64,000 nt of DNA. It comes from Streptomyces diastaticus subsp. diastaticus. Its GTDB lineage: Bacteria > Actinomycetota > Actinomycetes > Streptomycetales > Streptomycetaceae. Of the stretch, positions 1 through 7,874 are shown in pieces. A program made the translations under genes and the position numbers. The notes below the pieces were generated by a model, which was not told where the DNA came from, made no database searches, and was given only the letters and a program-made list of their open reading frames with translations. Position 1 is the stretch's first letter, and the number at the start of each line of letters is the position of its first letter. The stretch spans positions 806,001 to 870,000 of the forward strand of contig NZ_BLLN01000005.1 of assembly GCF_011170125.1 (NCBI RefSeq), in the 5' to 3' direction.

Positions 1-595
1 GGACGACGATCAGCCCGCTCGCGCCCGCCATGGCCAGCAGGGCCACGGTGATCCCGAGCCGTACCGGGAGCACCTTCCACACCGGCCGCCCCTCCGGCAT
101 GTCGTAGACGGCGTTGGAGGAGCGGATGAAGGCGCCCACGTATCCCGAGGCCGACCACAGGGCGGCGAGCACACCGACGACGGCGAGCAGGGAGCCCAGC
201 CCGCCGGCGCCCTGCAACTGCTCCACCGCGCTGGTGACGACGTCCCGCGCGGGACCCGGCGCCATCTTCTTGATGGCGTCCAGCACCCGCCGGGTCGCCG
301 ACTCCCCCGCCATCCCGAGCAGCGACACCAGCACCAGCAGCCCCGGGAAGAGCGCGAGCACGCCGTAGTACGTGAGGGCCGCCGCCCGGTCGGCCAGCTC
401 GTCGTCGTTGAACTCGGCCGCCGTCCGCCGCAACACCGCCTTCCACGATTTCTTCCGCAGGTCGGTGGGCTGCTCGGGTGCCTCCCGCTCGACCTCGGGC
501 GAGGGCCCCGGCTCCGCGGAGCCCTCGTCCCCGCGCTCCGGCCGCAGGCCGGGCGGCGACGTGTCGTCCTTCGTTCCATCCCTGTTCGGTGCCAT
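1..595 (-). CDS. YihY/virulence factor BrkB family membrane protein (3' end outside window)
   Basis: The gene reads leftward from an ATG at 595 and runs off the window, so only about 198 residues are visible. A charged, Pro/Glu-rich cytoplasmic head of about 60 residues is followed by the family signature LADRAAALTYYGVLALFPG and hydrophobic helices (LLVLVSLLGMAG; GLGSLLAVVGVLAALWSASGY). YihY/BrkB proteins are polytopic inner-membrane proteins of uncertain function, once wrongly called RNase BN. It is divergent from the next gene, with a 178-base shared upstream region that contains an inverted repeat. Family assignment is firm; the role is unknown. Confidence 0.88.
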   Translation of the reverse strand, partial: MAPNRDGTKDDTSPPGLRPERGDEGSAEPGPSPEVEREAPEQPTDLRKKSWKAVLRRTAAEFNDDELADRAAALTYYGVLALFPGLLVLVSLLGMAGESATRRVLDAIKKMAPGPARDVVTSAVEQLQGAGGLGSLLAVVGVLAALWSASGYVGAFIRSSNAVYDMPEGRPVWKVLPVRLGITVALLAMAGASGLIVV

Positions 596-635
596 ACCGG
601 TAGGCGTAACCCGGATCGGCCGCACCGAACGTCCC

Positions 636-713
636 ACCGGACGGTCCGAGGCCGCGGGCCCTCCTGGGCGGCCTGAGGGCGGCCTCGGTTCGGTGAGCGG
701 CGAACCGTCCGGT
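636..713. promoter_or_regulatory. 10-bp inverted repeat between divergent genes (candidate operator)
   Basis: ACCGGACGGT at 636-645 and its exact reverse complement ACCGTCCGGT at 704-713 lie 58 bases apart. The left arm is also part of an 11-base palindrome, CGGAC-G-GTCCG. The pair sits between the YihY gene and the rightward DUF6058-like gene. A regulator site is an inference from symmetry and position only. Confidence 0.3.
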
Positions 714-773
714 CGATAGCGTGCCGGGACCGGTGCGGGAGCCGCCCGCACGGCATCCCGGAAGGACCACCTG

Positions 774-1370
774 ATGTCGGACACGGAGCTGAGAGAGCGG
801 CTCGCCGCGCGGTTTCGCGAGGTCAACGGCGACCACCCCATGAGCGCGGCCGACGACGCCTACGTCAGTGCGCAGTTCGCCGGGCTGGACGCCGTGTGCG
901 CGGGCCGGGGCGGCGGTGCGGCGGCCCGGCGGCTGATGCTGGAGGGCCGGCTGCCGCTTCCGGGTTACCTGCGCTCCGACGGGACGGAGATGGTGCCGCG
1001 CGACCTGTTCTGCCTCGCCGACGCGGCGGGCGGTGTGGACGGGCTGGAGGCGTGGTTCACCGGGCACTGGGCCGACCCGGCCGAGGGGAGGGCGGAGTGG
1101 GCGGCGTATCTGAGCGGGCGGTACGTCTGCCTGCGCTCGGTGAGCCCGGCCACGATCCGGCGGAAGGAGCACCTGACGGCGGCGATCGCCGCCGCCGCGG
1201 ACGGGCCAGGCGCGGGCCCGGGGCCGTGGGCGGAGCGGCTGCACGCGCTGATCGACGAGCTCGACCGGCTGGAACCGGCGTTCTGCGCCTACGACCGTCT
1301 CAGGTTCGGCGGTCCCACGTCACGCGACCTCTTCGTCGACGCGATGCGCGCCCGTCTCCCGCGCCCGTGA
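774..1370 (+). CDS. DUF6058-like protein of unknown function
   Basis: 198 residues from an ATG, with an AGGACC-type ribosome site just upstream. The protein is soluble and mostly helical, with no signal peptide or membrane segment. Recognisable stretches are REVNGDHPMS, RRLMLEGRLPLPGYLRSDGT, MVPRDLF and FGGPTSRDLFVDAMR. They resemble the DUF6058 family, which some annotations tie to natural-product biosynthesis; that link is from memory and is weak here because no biosynthetic genes flank it. The gene stands alone, and a strong hairpin follows 27 bases after its stop. Confidence 0.7.
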   Translation: MSDTELRERLAARFREVNGDHPMSAADDAYVSAQFAGLDAVCAGRGGGAAARRLMLEGRLPLPGYLRSDGTEMVPRDLFCLADAAGGVDGLEAWFTGHWADPAEGRAEWAAYLSGRYVCLRSVSPATIRRKEHLTAAIAAAADGPGAGPGPWAERLHALIDELDRLEPAFCAYDRLRFGGPTSRDLFVDAMRARLPRP

Positions 1371-1397
1371 GCCGGCCGCTTCCAGCCGTCACACGGG

Positions 1398-1426
1398 AAG
1401 AACCCCGCACGGGGTGCGGGGTTCTT
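1398..1426. terminator. Bidirectional hairpin terminator
   Basis: Perfect 13-bp stem AAGAACCCCGCAC / GTGCGGGGTTCTT with a GGG loop. It ends the rightward DUF6058-like gene and lies 7 bases beyond the 3' end of the leftward tRNA. Read leftward or rightward it ends in a short T-rich run, so it can serve both. Confidence 0.8.
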
Positions 1427-1432
1427 CTTGAG

Positions 1433-1517
1433 TGTCCGGGGGGGGACTTGAACCCCCACGCCCGATAAAGGGCACTAGCACCTCAAGCTAGCGCGTCTGC
1501 CATTCCGCCACCCGGAC
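1433..1517 (-). tRNA. tRNA-Leu (anticodon GAG)
   Basis: The reverse strand folds as a class II tRNA of 85 bases. Acceptor arms GTCCGGG / CCCGGAC are followed by discriminator A. The D-arm is GCGGAATGGCAGACGC. The anticodon stem CTAGC / GCTAG encloses loop TTGAGGT, giving anticodon GAG. A long variable arm (TGCCCTTTATCGGGCG) and a GGTTCAAGTCC T-loop complete it. The long variable arm and GAG anticodon identify leucine. No CCA is encoded, as usual in Streptomyces. Confidence 0.97.
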
Positions 1518-1650
1518 AAGGTGTCTGCCTTCGCGGGGTGTTTCCCGCGCTGACAGAGAAAACTCTACCAGGGGTTCGGAGTGCTGTTCACCGGCATATC
1601 GGGTGGTCAGGGGTGGGGCGGCGCACAAGGTGACCGGATGGTCGCGCGGT

Positions 1651-1706
1651 GTGCCGGGAGGGTGGGGGAAGGGCCCCCACGGCCTCTTCCCCCGTCCTCC
1701 CGGCAC
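1651..1706 (-). terminator. Terminator of the ebo-like operon
   Basis: Long hairpin with arms at 1651-1671 and 1686-1706. It starts GTGCCGGGAGG and closes CCTCCCGGCAC, with 19 of 21 positions paired. It lies 8 bases beyond the last stop codon of the leftward operon (1714). Confidence 0.75.
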
Positions 1707-1713
1707 GGGCCTG

Positions 1714-2787
1714 TCAGCGCCTCTTCTTGCGGAGGGAGTGCAGGTGGGCGCTGGAGCGGCGGGCGAAGCGGAGGGAGTCGGCGGGGTTGTCGTGCTCGGT
1801 CTGCCAGTGGTGGGCGCGGCGGTGGCCGCGCAGTCCGGTGACGGTGGAGATGAAGTGCCGGTAGTCGATGTCGCCGTCGCCCACGTCGGTCATGCGGTAT
1901 CCGTCGGTGGTCGTCTCGTCGTGCTCGCCGTCCTTGACGTGGAAGAGCGGGTAGCGGTCGGGCTGTTCGAGGACGTAGGCGAGCGGGTCGAGCGGGGCCG
2001 GGGTGCCGTCGGCACGCCTGGAGAACCGGAACTGGGCGCAGTACGCCCAGTAGACGTCCATCTCCAGGTGGACCAGGTCCGGGTCGGTCTCGGCGAGCAG
2101 CACGTCGTAGAGGCGGACGTCGGGGCGGTCGGAGGCGAAGGAGAACTCCTCCGCGTGGTTGTGCTGGTAGAACTTCATGCCGCGCTTCTTCGCCTCGGCG
2201 CCGTAGTGGTTGAACTCCTCGGCGCAGCGTTTCCAGCCGTCGACGGTGTCGCCGTAGCGCCAGGGGCCGGAGGCGGTGCCGATGTGGGGCAGGCCCAGTT
2301 CGGCGGCCTCGTCGAGGACCTTGTCGAGGTTCTGGGCGAAGCTGTAGGCGTCGGGGTTGTCGTCGTCGTAGTAGTTGACGTGGCTGCCGATGGGCTTCAG
2401 GCCGTGGTTGCGGGCGAGGCGCTTGAGTTCGCGCAGGGAGATCGGCCCGGCCTCACCCTGGGTGTAACCGGCGAACTCGATCTCGTCGTAGCCGTAGAGG
2501 GCCAGTTCCTTGAAGACGGTGGCGAAGCCGAGGGTGGCCACCTTGTCACGGAGGCTGTACAGCTGGATGCCGAGGCGGCCGGGGGGCAGCACGGGCTCGC
2601 CCTTGCCGGGCCCGCCCCTGCCCTGGGCGTCGAGGTCGGTGGCGGCGGCCGGGGAGGCGGAGGCCGCGGCGGCCAGCAGGGCGGCGGCGCCGGTGCCGGC
2701 CGCGACGCCGAGCATGTTGCGGCGGCTCAGGCGCTTGTTCAGCTCGGGGTCGGTCACGTCGCGGAGGTGGCGGGGTGTGCGGCTCAT
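1714..2787 (-). CDS. Tat-exported sugar phosphate isomerase/epimerase-like TIM barrel
   Basis: 357 residues. A twin-arginine signal (SRRNMLG followed by an Ala-rich helix) ends near residue 49, so export of the folded protein is expected. The rest is a xylose-isomerase-like TIM barrel: RLGIQLYSLRDK, YDEIEFAG, GSHVNYYDD, FYQHNHAEEF, HLEMDVYWA and LFHVKDGE carry the Glu/His/Asp ligands usual for a divalent metal site. The ATG overlaps the stop of the upstream phosphatase gene (bases 2784-2787, ATGA), so translation is coupled. It is the last gene of the ebo-like operon. The substrate is unknown; a periplasm-side sugar or cyclitol step is an inference from the signal peptide and context. Confidence 0.85.
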   Translation of the reverse strand: MSRTPRHLRDVTDPELNKRLSRRNMLGVAAGTGAAALLAAAASASPAAATDLDAQGRGGPGKGEPVLPPGRLGIQLYSLRDKVATLGFATVFKELALYGYDEIEFAGYTQGEAGPISLRELKRLARNHGLKPIGSHVNYYDDDNPDAYSFAQNLDKVLDEAAELGLPHIGTASGPWRYGDTVDGWKRCAEEFNHYGAEAKKRGMKFYQHNHAEEFSFASDRPDVRLYDVLLAETDPDLVHLEMDVYWAYCAQFRFSRRADGTPAPLDPLAYVLEQPDRYPLFHVKDGEHDETTTDGYRMTDVGDGDIDYRHFISTVTGLRGHRRAHHWQTEHDNPADSLRFARRSSAHLHSLRKKRR

Positions 2788-4214
2788 GTGCGGTCCTCCC
2801 GGGTAAGGGCGGTGTCGGGTGCGGAGGTGGTGGTGAGACCGGCGAGGCGCAGCAGGAGCGCCTTGACGTCGGTGGCCGCCACGGGGCCTTCGGTGGCTCC
2901 GGGGCGGGAGCTGAGGAGGAGCGGGCCGTCCGCCTCGTCGGCGGGCAGGCGGCCGTGGCTGCCGCGGATGGGCGAGGCGTCGAGCGGGACGACGGCCATC
3001 CGGTAGCGCATGCCGAGCTTCTTGCGGGCGACGGCGGCGCCCGCGCGGAGCTTCACGTAGGGGTCGTTCGGGTCCATGAAGAGCTCGACGGGGTCGTAGC
3101 CCGGCTTGCGGTGGATCTCGACGAGCTGGGCGAAGTCGGGGGCGCGGGCGTCGTCGAGCCAGTAGTAGTACGTGAACCAGGCGTCCGGTTCCGCGACGGC
3201 GACGAACTCGCCGGAGCGCGGATGGTCCAGGCCCTGCTCCTTCTTGCCCTCCTCGTCCAGCAGGGTCTCGACACCGGGCACGTCGGCGAGCAGGGCGCGG
3301 ACGGTGTCGAGGTCCTCGGGGCGCTTGACGTAGACGTGGGCGAGCTGGTGGTCGGCGACGGCGAAGGCGCGGGAGGCCATCGTGTCCAGGTACTCCATGC
3401 CGTCCTGGGTGTGGACCTCCAGCAGCCCGGCCTCGCGCAGGACGCGGTTGAGGTGGACGGGGCGGCTGACGGAGGTGATGCCGTACTCGGAGAGGACCAC
3501 GACGGTGCGGCCGGCCGCCTCGGCCTGGTCCAGCAGCGGGCCGACGGCCTCGTCCAGTTCACGGGCGGCGGCGTGCGAGCGGGGGTCGTCGGGGCCGTAC
3601 CGCTGGAGGTCGTAGTCGAGGTGGGGCAGGTAGGCGAGGGTGAGGTCGGGGTCGCGGGTGGCCATGACGTGGCGGGTGGCGTCGATGATCCACTGGGAGG
3701 AGACGAGGTCGGCGCCGGGGCCCCAGAAGTGGAAGAGGGGGAAGGTGCCGAGCCGTTCGGTCAGTTCCTCGTGGAGTTCGGGCGGCCGGGTGTAGCAGTC
3801 GGGTTCCTTGCGGCCGTCGGCGTAGTAGACGGGTCGCGGGGTGACGGTCCAGTCGGTGTCGGCGCCCATCGCGTACCACCAGCAGATGTTGGCGACGGTG
3901 TAGCCGGGGTGGGCGCGGCGGGCGGCGTCCCAGAGGCGGTCGCCGCTGACGAGGCCGTTGTGCTGGCGCCACAGGAGGACGTCGCCGAGTTCGCGGAAGT
4001 ACCAGCCGTTGCCGACGATGCCGTGGTCGGCGGGGAGGGTGCCGGTGAGGAAGGTGGACTGGGCGGAGCAGGTGACGGCGGGCAGGACGGTGCCGAGCGG
4101 GGAGCGGCTGCCGCGCGCGCCGAGGGCGGCGAGGCGCGGCATGTGCTCCAGCAGGCGGGGGGTGAGGCCGACGACGTCGAGGACGAGGAGCGGCTGGGGT
4201 CGGTCGGCGGTCAC
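2784..4214 (-). CDS. Alkaline phosphatase superfamily (nucleotide pyrophosphatase/phosphodiesterase type), EboF-like
   Basis: 476 residues from a GTG at 4214 that overlaps the EboE stop by four bases (GTGA). I preferred this start to an in-frame ATG further upstream because the protein begins at the conserved strand LLVLDVVGLTPRLL. Type I phosphodiesterase features are visible: the nucleophile region AVTCSAQSTFLTGTLPADHG, the partner segment YLPHLDYDLQRYGPDDPRS and the metal-binding VVVLSEYGITSVSRPVHLN. No signal peptide is seen. In the cyanobacterial ebo cluster, EboF is also an alkaline-phosphatase-superfamily enzyme, and position supports the same role here. The substrate is not known. Confidence 0.88.
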   Translation of the reverse strand: MTADRPQPLLVLDVVGLTPRLLEHMPRLAALGARGSRSPLGTVLPAVTCSAQSTFLTGTLPADHGIVGNGWYFRELGDVLLWRQHNGLVSGDRLWDAARRAHPGYTVANICWWYAMGADTDWTVTPRPVYYADGRKEPDCYTRPPELHEELTERLGTFPLFHFWGPGADLVSSQWIIDATRHVMATRDPDLTLAYLPHLDYDLQRYGPDDPRSHAAARELDEAVGPLLDQAEAAGRTVVVLSEYGITSVSRPVHLNRVLREAGLLEVHTQDGMEYLDTMASRAFAVADHQLAHVYVKRPEDLDTVRALLADVPGVETLLDEEGKKEQGLDHPRSGEFVAVAEPDAWFTYYYWLDDARAPDFAQLVEIHRKPGYDPVELFMDPNDPYVKLRAGAAVARKKLGMRYRMAVVPLDASPIRGSHGRLPADEADGPLLLSSRPGATEGPVAATDVKALLLRLAGLTTTSAPDTALTREDRT

Positions 4215-5386
4215 GGCAGCTCCTTGAGGCCCAGGTCGATGAGGAGGTCGCGGGCGAGGGTGAGTTCGGCGGCGATGCCCTCGGTGAGGCGGGCGCGGGC
4301 CCTGGGGCGCAGCGCGGGCGGCAGGGCCTGCCAGGTGTACGTCTCGACCTCCAGGTGGTGGGTGCGCGGAGTGGGGCCGCCGACGAGCCCGGCGAGGGTC
4401 TCGCGGAGCACCGGCAGGGTGGAGGTGAGGGGCGGTTCGGGGTCGGCGTGCAGCGGGATGTGGAAGTGGGAGCGCCACGGCCCGGTGTCGGGCAGGCCGC
4501 CGGTGAGGGCTTCACCGAGGTCGTCGGTGCCGCTCAGTCCGGCCTCGGTGGTGGTGCGGGTCTGGTGCAGGAAGCGTGGTTCGTCGAAGGCTGCGAGGGC
4601 CGCGCGGACCCCGGCCCGGTGGGGTTCCTCGGCGTGCAGCGCGGCGGACAGCTGGGCCTTGACGACGCGGACGCCGCCCGCCTGGAGGGTGCCGAGCGCG
4701 CGGGCGGGGTCCTCGAAGGAGGTGGCGAGGTGGCAGGTGTCGAGGCAGACCCCGATGCGGTGGGCGGTGGTGCCTCCGAGCGGGGCGAGGGCGGCCACCG
4801 CGTCGGCGGTGGTCTCGACGGTGCAGCCGGGTTCCGGTTCGAGGCCGACGCGGATGGAGCGGCCGGTGAGGTCGGCGAGGGCGTCGAGCCGTTCGGCGAG
4901 GGTGGTGAGGGCGCCGAGGGCCGCGCGGTGGCGTCCGCTGTCGTAGTCGGTGCGCCAGGCGAAGGGCAGGGTGGAGACGGAGCCCTCGGTGACGTCGTCG
5001 GGGAGCAGGGAGGCGAGGAGGCGTGCGAGGTCGGTGGTGTGGGTGAGGCGGGCGCGTTCGGTCCAGTCGGGCCGGTAGACGCGGTACTTGACCTCGGCGT
5101 CGCCGAATCCCTCGTAGGGGAAGCCGTTGAGGGTGACCACCTCCAGGCCCCGCCGGTCGAGGTCGCCGCGGAGGGTGCGCAGGGCGGCGGGGTCGGCGAC
5201 CAGGGCGGCGGCCGCGTCGCGGGCGAGCCAGAGGCCGATGCCGAGCCGGTCGCGGCCCAGCCGTCGGCGGACGGGTTCGCAGTGGTCGCGGAGCTGGGCG
5301 CGGACGCCGTCGAGGGTCTCGGCGGGGTGGACGTTGGTGCAGTAGGCGAGGTGGACGGTGGAGCCGTCGGGGTGGCGAAAGCGCAT
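4211..5386 (-). CDS. eboE: Metabolite traffic protein EboE (xylose-isomerase-like TIM barrel)
   Basis: 391 residues from ATG 5386, four bases after the TatD-type gene. The start STVHLAYCTNVHPAETLDG is the hallmark of EboE proteins. Later motifs VGLEPEPGC, CLDTCHLA, WRSHFHIPLH and HHLEVETYTW supply the His/Glu/Asp set of a metal-dependent TIM barrel. In Nostoc punctiforme the ebo operon is needed for moving a scytonemin precursor out of the cytoplasm; the biochemical reaction of EboE is unknown. This is the marker gene that identifies the operon. Confidence 0.92.
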   Translation of the reverse strand: MRFRHPDGSTVHLAYCTNVHPAETLDGVRAQLRDHCEPVRRRLGRDRLGIGLWLARDAAAALVADPAALRTLRGDLDRRGLEVVTLNGFPYEGFGDAEVKYRVYRPDWTERARLTHTTDLARLLASLLPDDVTEGSVSTLPFAWRTDYDSGRHRAALGALTTLAERLDALADLTGRSIRVGLEPEPGCTVETTADAVAALAPLGGTTAHRIGVCLDTCHLATSFEDPARALGTLQAGGVRVVKAQLSAALHAEEPHRAGVRAALAAFDEPRFLHQTRTTTEAGLSGTDDLGEALTGGLPDTGPWRSHFHIPLHADPEPPLTSTLPVLRETLAGLVGGPTPRTHHLEVETYTWQALPPALRPRARARLTEGIAAELTLARDLLIDLGLKELP

Positions 5387-5390
5387 CGGC

Positions 5391-6263
5391 TCACTCCCCC
5401 GCCGTGAGGGGAGCGCCCCGCTGGATGCTGTTGCCCTCGTGCTCGGCGGTTCCGGCGGGCGCCGGCACGGTCAGGTCGCCGAGGCGGCCGCTGAGCCCGT
5501 AGAAGGCGAGGGGGTTGCGCCACAGCACCTGGTCGACGGCGTCCTCGTCGAAGCCGGCGGCGAGCAGGGCGTCGCCGACGGCGCGGGTCTTCAGCGGGTC
5601 GCTTCTGCCCCAGTCGGCGGCGGAGTTGACCAGGACCTTCTCGGGGCCGTACTCGGTGAGGACGGCGACCATGCGCTGCTCGTCCATCTTGGTGTCGGGG
5701 TAGATGGAGAAGCCGAGCCAGGCGCCGGAGTCCTTGGCCTCCTTGACGGTGGTCTCGTTGAGGTGGTCGATGAGGACGCGTTCCACGTCGAGCGCGGACT
5801 CGCGGACCACGTCGAGGGTGCGGCGCAGCCCGCTGAGCTTGTCCCGGTGCGGGGTGTGGACCATCGCGGGCAGGCCGTGGTCGGCGGCGAGCTGGAGCTG
5901 GGCGGTGAGGGCGGCGTCCTCGGCGGGGGTCATGGAGTCGTAGCCGATCTCGCCGACGGCGACCACGTTGTCCTTGAGGAGGTAGCGCGGCAGGAGGTCG
6001 AGGACCGGGGTGCAGCGCGGGTCGTTGGCCTCCTTGGGGTTGAGGGCGAGGGTGCAGCGGTGGGCGATGCCGTACTGGGCGGCGCGGAAGGGCTCCCAGC
6101 CGAGCAGCGCGTCGAAGTAGTCGCGGAAGCTGTCCGGGGAGGTGCGGGGCTGCCCGAGCCAGAAGGCGGGCTCGACCAGGGCGCGCACTCCGGCGTCGTA
6201 CATGGCCCGGTAGTCGTCGGTGGTGCGGGAGGTCATGTGGATGTGGGGGTCGAAGATGCGCAT
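5391..6263 (-). CDS. TatD family metal-dependent hydrolase (EboB-like)
   Basis: 290 residues from ATG 6263, whose A is shared with the EboA stop (TGATG). The N-terminal MRIFDPHIHMTSRT holds the HxH metal ligands; VGEIGYDSM supplies the bridging Glu, MVHTPHRDK and IDHLNETT further His ligands, and VNSAADWGRSDP the late Asp. These are amidohydrolase-fold TatD features. TatD enzymes are usually nucleases or esterases, but the ebo-linked branch has no established substrate. It is coupled to EboA upstream and EboE downstream. Confidence 0.9.
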   Translation of the reverse strand: MRIFDPHIHMTSRTTDDYRAMYDAGVRALVEPAFWLGQPRTSPDSFRDYFDALLGWEPFRAAQYGIAHRCTLALNPKEANDPRCTPVLDLLPRYLLKDNVVAVGEIGYDSMTPAEDAALTAQLQLAADHGLPAMVHTPHRDKLSGLRRTLDVVRESALDVERVLIDHLNETTVKEAKDSGAWLGFSIYPDTKMDEQRMVAVLTEYGPEKVLVNSAADWGRSDPLKTRAVGDALLAAGFDEDAVDQVLWRNPLAFYGLSGRLGDLTVPAPAGTAEHEGNSIQRGAPLTAGE

Positions 6264-6940
6264 CAGTTCTCCTTCGCGCCGCCACCGGCGGGCTGGGTCG
6301 TGGGGCGGCCGGTGGGCGCGGCCCCGGTGAGCGCGCGGGCGGCGGTGAGGTCGGCCGGGACGGCGCGGCCGGCGGCGGCGCGTTCCTCGGCGAAGTCGGC
6401 GAGCATCCGGTCGAGTTCGCCGTCCCCGGCGGCGCGTTCGGCGAGGCCGGCGACGGCGGTCAGCGGGACGCCGGTGAACAGGCACTTGAGGACGGCGTGC
6501 CGCCAGGCGTGGGCGTCCAGGTGACGGGCCGCGTACGGGCCGACGGCGGCGGCGACGATGCCGGTGTCGTTGGCGCGCAGGGCGTCCTCGACCAGGGGGA
6601 CGGCCTCGTGGCCCGGCACCACGAGCGTCAGCGCGTCGAGCACGGCGCGGCGTTCGGCGCCGCTGCCCTCCCGGTAGAGGCGGGTGAGGGTGCCGGCGTC
6701 GGCCCCTGCGGCGTGCAGCAGCAGGACGCGGGCGGTGTCGGCGTGGGCGGCGCCGGCACGGCGCCCGGCCTCGGCGAACCGGCGCTCCCAGGCGGGCAGC
6801 GGCCCGGCGCCCGCGCCCTCGGCGGCCTCGGCCAGGGCGGTGTCGAGCCAGGCGCGGGCGTCGGCGTCGAGCCGGCCGGCGAGGGCGCGGCGGATGGCGG
6901 CCGGGTCGGGCCGCGGCGGGGCGGAGGCGGGGTGGTTCAT
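6263..6940 (-). CDS. eboA: EboA domain-containing protein
   Basis: 225 residues from ATG 6940. An AGGAGG ribosome site lies just upstream on the coding strand. The protein is helical and Ala-rich with no catalytic motif that I can see. The segments WLDTALAEAAEG, AVLDALTLVVPGHEAVPLVEDALRAND and HAVLKCLFTGVPL agree with EboA proteins, which always accompany EboE. Its stop codon overlaps the TatD start. EboA's function is unknown in every organism. The recognition leans partly on operon context. Confidence 0.82.
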   Translation of the reverse strand: MNHPASAPPRPDPAAIRRALAGRLDADARAWLDTALAEAAEGAGAGPLPAWERRFAEAGRRAGAAHADTARVLLLHAAGADAGTLTRLYREGSGAERRAVLDALTLVVPGHEAVPLVEDALRANDTGIVAAAVGPYAARHLDAHAWRHAVLKCLFTGVPLTAVAGLAERAAGDGELDRMLADFAEERAAAGRAVPADLTAARALTGAAPTGRPTTQPAGGGAKEN

Positions 6941-6983
6941 ACGGGGTCCTCCTGTCGCGGCGTGGGGCGGGGTGCGGGCCGCC

Positions 6984-7874
6984 TCATGCGGGCCCGGCCG
7001 GGGTGAGGGCGGCGCCGGCCGCGCGGGCCGCGCGCCGCAGGAACGGCAGGGCGTGCGCGGCCTGCGCGGGCCCGGCGTGCGAGTGGCGGGGCAGTTCGAC
7101 GACGGTGAGCCCCTGGTAGGCGGTGGCGGCGAGCGCGGCGAGGACCGGCGGGAAGTCGATCTCCCCCTCGCCGAACGGCAGATGTTCGTGGACGCCGCGC
7201 CGCATGTCCTCGATCTGGACGTGCCGCAGCCAGGGCGCGGCCGCGCGGACGCAGGCGGCGGGCGGCTCGGGCTCCAGGCACTGGCAGTGGCCGATGTCCA
7301 GCGTGAGGCCCAGTTCGGCGGGGTCGCCGAGGAGGGTGCGCAGGCGGTGGAAGTCGGCCAGAGTGGCGACCAGGTGGCCCGGTTCGGGTTCCAGGGCCAG
7401 GGGGACACCGGTGGTCCGGGACGCCTCCAGGACGGGGGCGAGGGCGTCGGGCAGCGCGGCCCAGCCCTCCTCGGCGGTGGTGCCGGGCGGCGCGGAACCG
7501 GTGAAGCAGTGCAGGGCGTGGGCGCCCAGGTCGGCGGCGACCTGGGCGGCGGTGGCGAGCAGGCCGGTGCGACGGGCCCGCCGGTCCGGGTCGGCATCGA
7601 GCAGGCCGGGGCCGTGCTTCTCGCGGGGGTCCAGGACGTAGCGGGCACCGGTCTCGACGGTCACCGCGAGGCCCAGTTCCGCGAGGCGCCCGGCGATGCG
7701 GGCGGTGCGGGCGGCGAGGCCGGGGGCGAGCGGGTCGTGGTGCATGTGGTCGAGGGTCAGTCCCACGCCGTCGTAGCCGAGGTCGGCGAGGAGGGCGAGG
7801 GCGTCGTCGAGGCGCAGGTCGGTGAGGCCGTTGGTGCCGTAGCCGAGACGGAGGGGGGCGGGTACCGGGGTCAT
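6984..7874 (-). CDS. Sugar phosphate isomerase/epimerase (TIM barrel)
   Basis: 296 residues from ATG 7874, overlapping the stop of the prenyltransferase gene by four bases. The xylose-isomerase-like barrel is shown by LRLGYGTNGLTDLRLDDALALL, YDGVGLTLDHMHHDP, LALEPEPGHLV, GLTLDIGHCQC, RHVQIEDMRRGVHEHLPFGEG and TVVELPRHSH, which place His, Glu and Asp for a metal centre. The C-rich DIGHCQCLEPEPP stretch is a family feature. It is a second barrel in the same operon, cytosolic, unlike the Tat-exported one at the end. The substrate is unknown; a sugar or cyclitol phosphate is likely. Confidence 0.87.
   Translation of the reverse strand: MTPVPAPLRLGYGTNGLTDLRLDDALALLADLGYDGVGLTLDHMHHDPLAPGLAARTARIAGRLAELGLAVTVETGARYVLDPREKHGPGLLDADPDRRARRTGLLATAAQVAADLGAHALHCFTGSAPPGTTAEEGWAALPDALAPVLEASRTTGVPLALEPEPGHLVATLADFHRLRTLLGDPAELGLTLDIGHCQCLEPEPPAACVRAAAPWLRHVQIEDMRRGVHEHLPFGEGEIDFPPVLAALAATAYQGLTVVELPRHSHAGPAQAAHALPFLRRAARAAGAALTPAGPA

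Noticed and set aside
1433..1517. Integrated element using the tRNA-Leu gene as attachment site
   Set aside because: No integrase and no direct repeat of the tRNA 3' end was seen in the window.
2775..4946. Long rightward open frame opposite the phosphatase and EboE genes
   Set aside because: It encodes a Gly/Ala/Val-rich repeat of GEV-type codons, as expected opposite high-GC genes, and the leftward frames have clear families.
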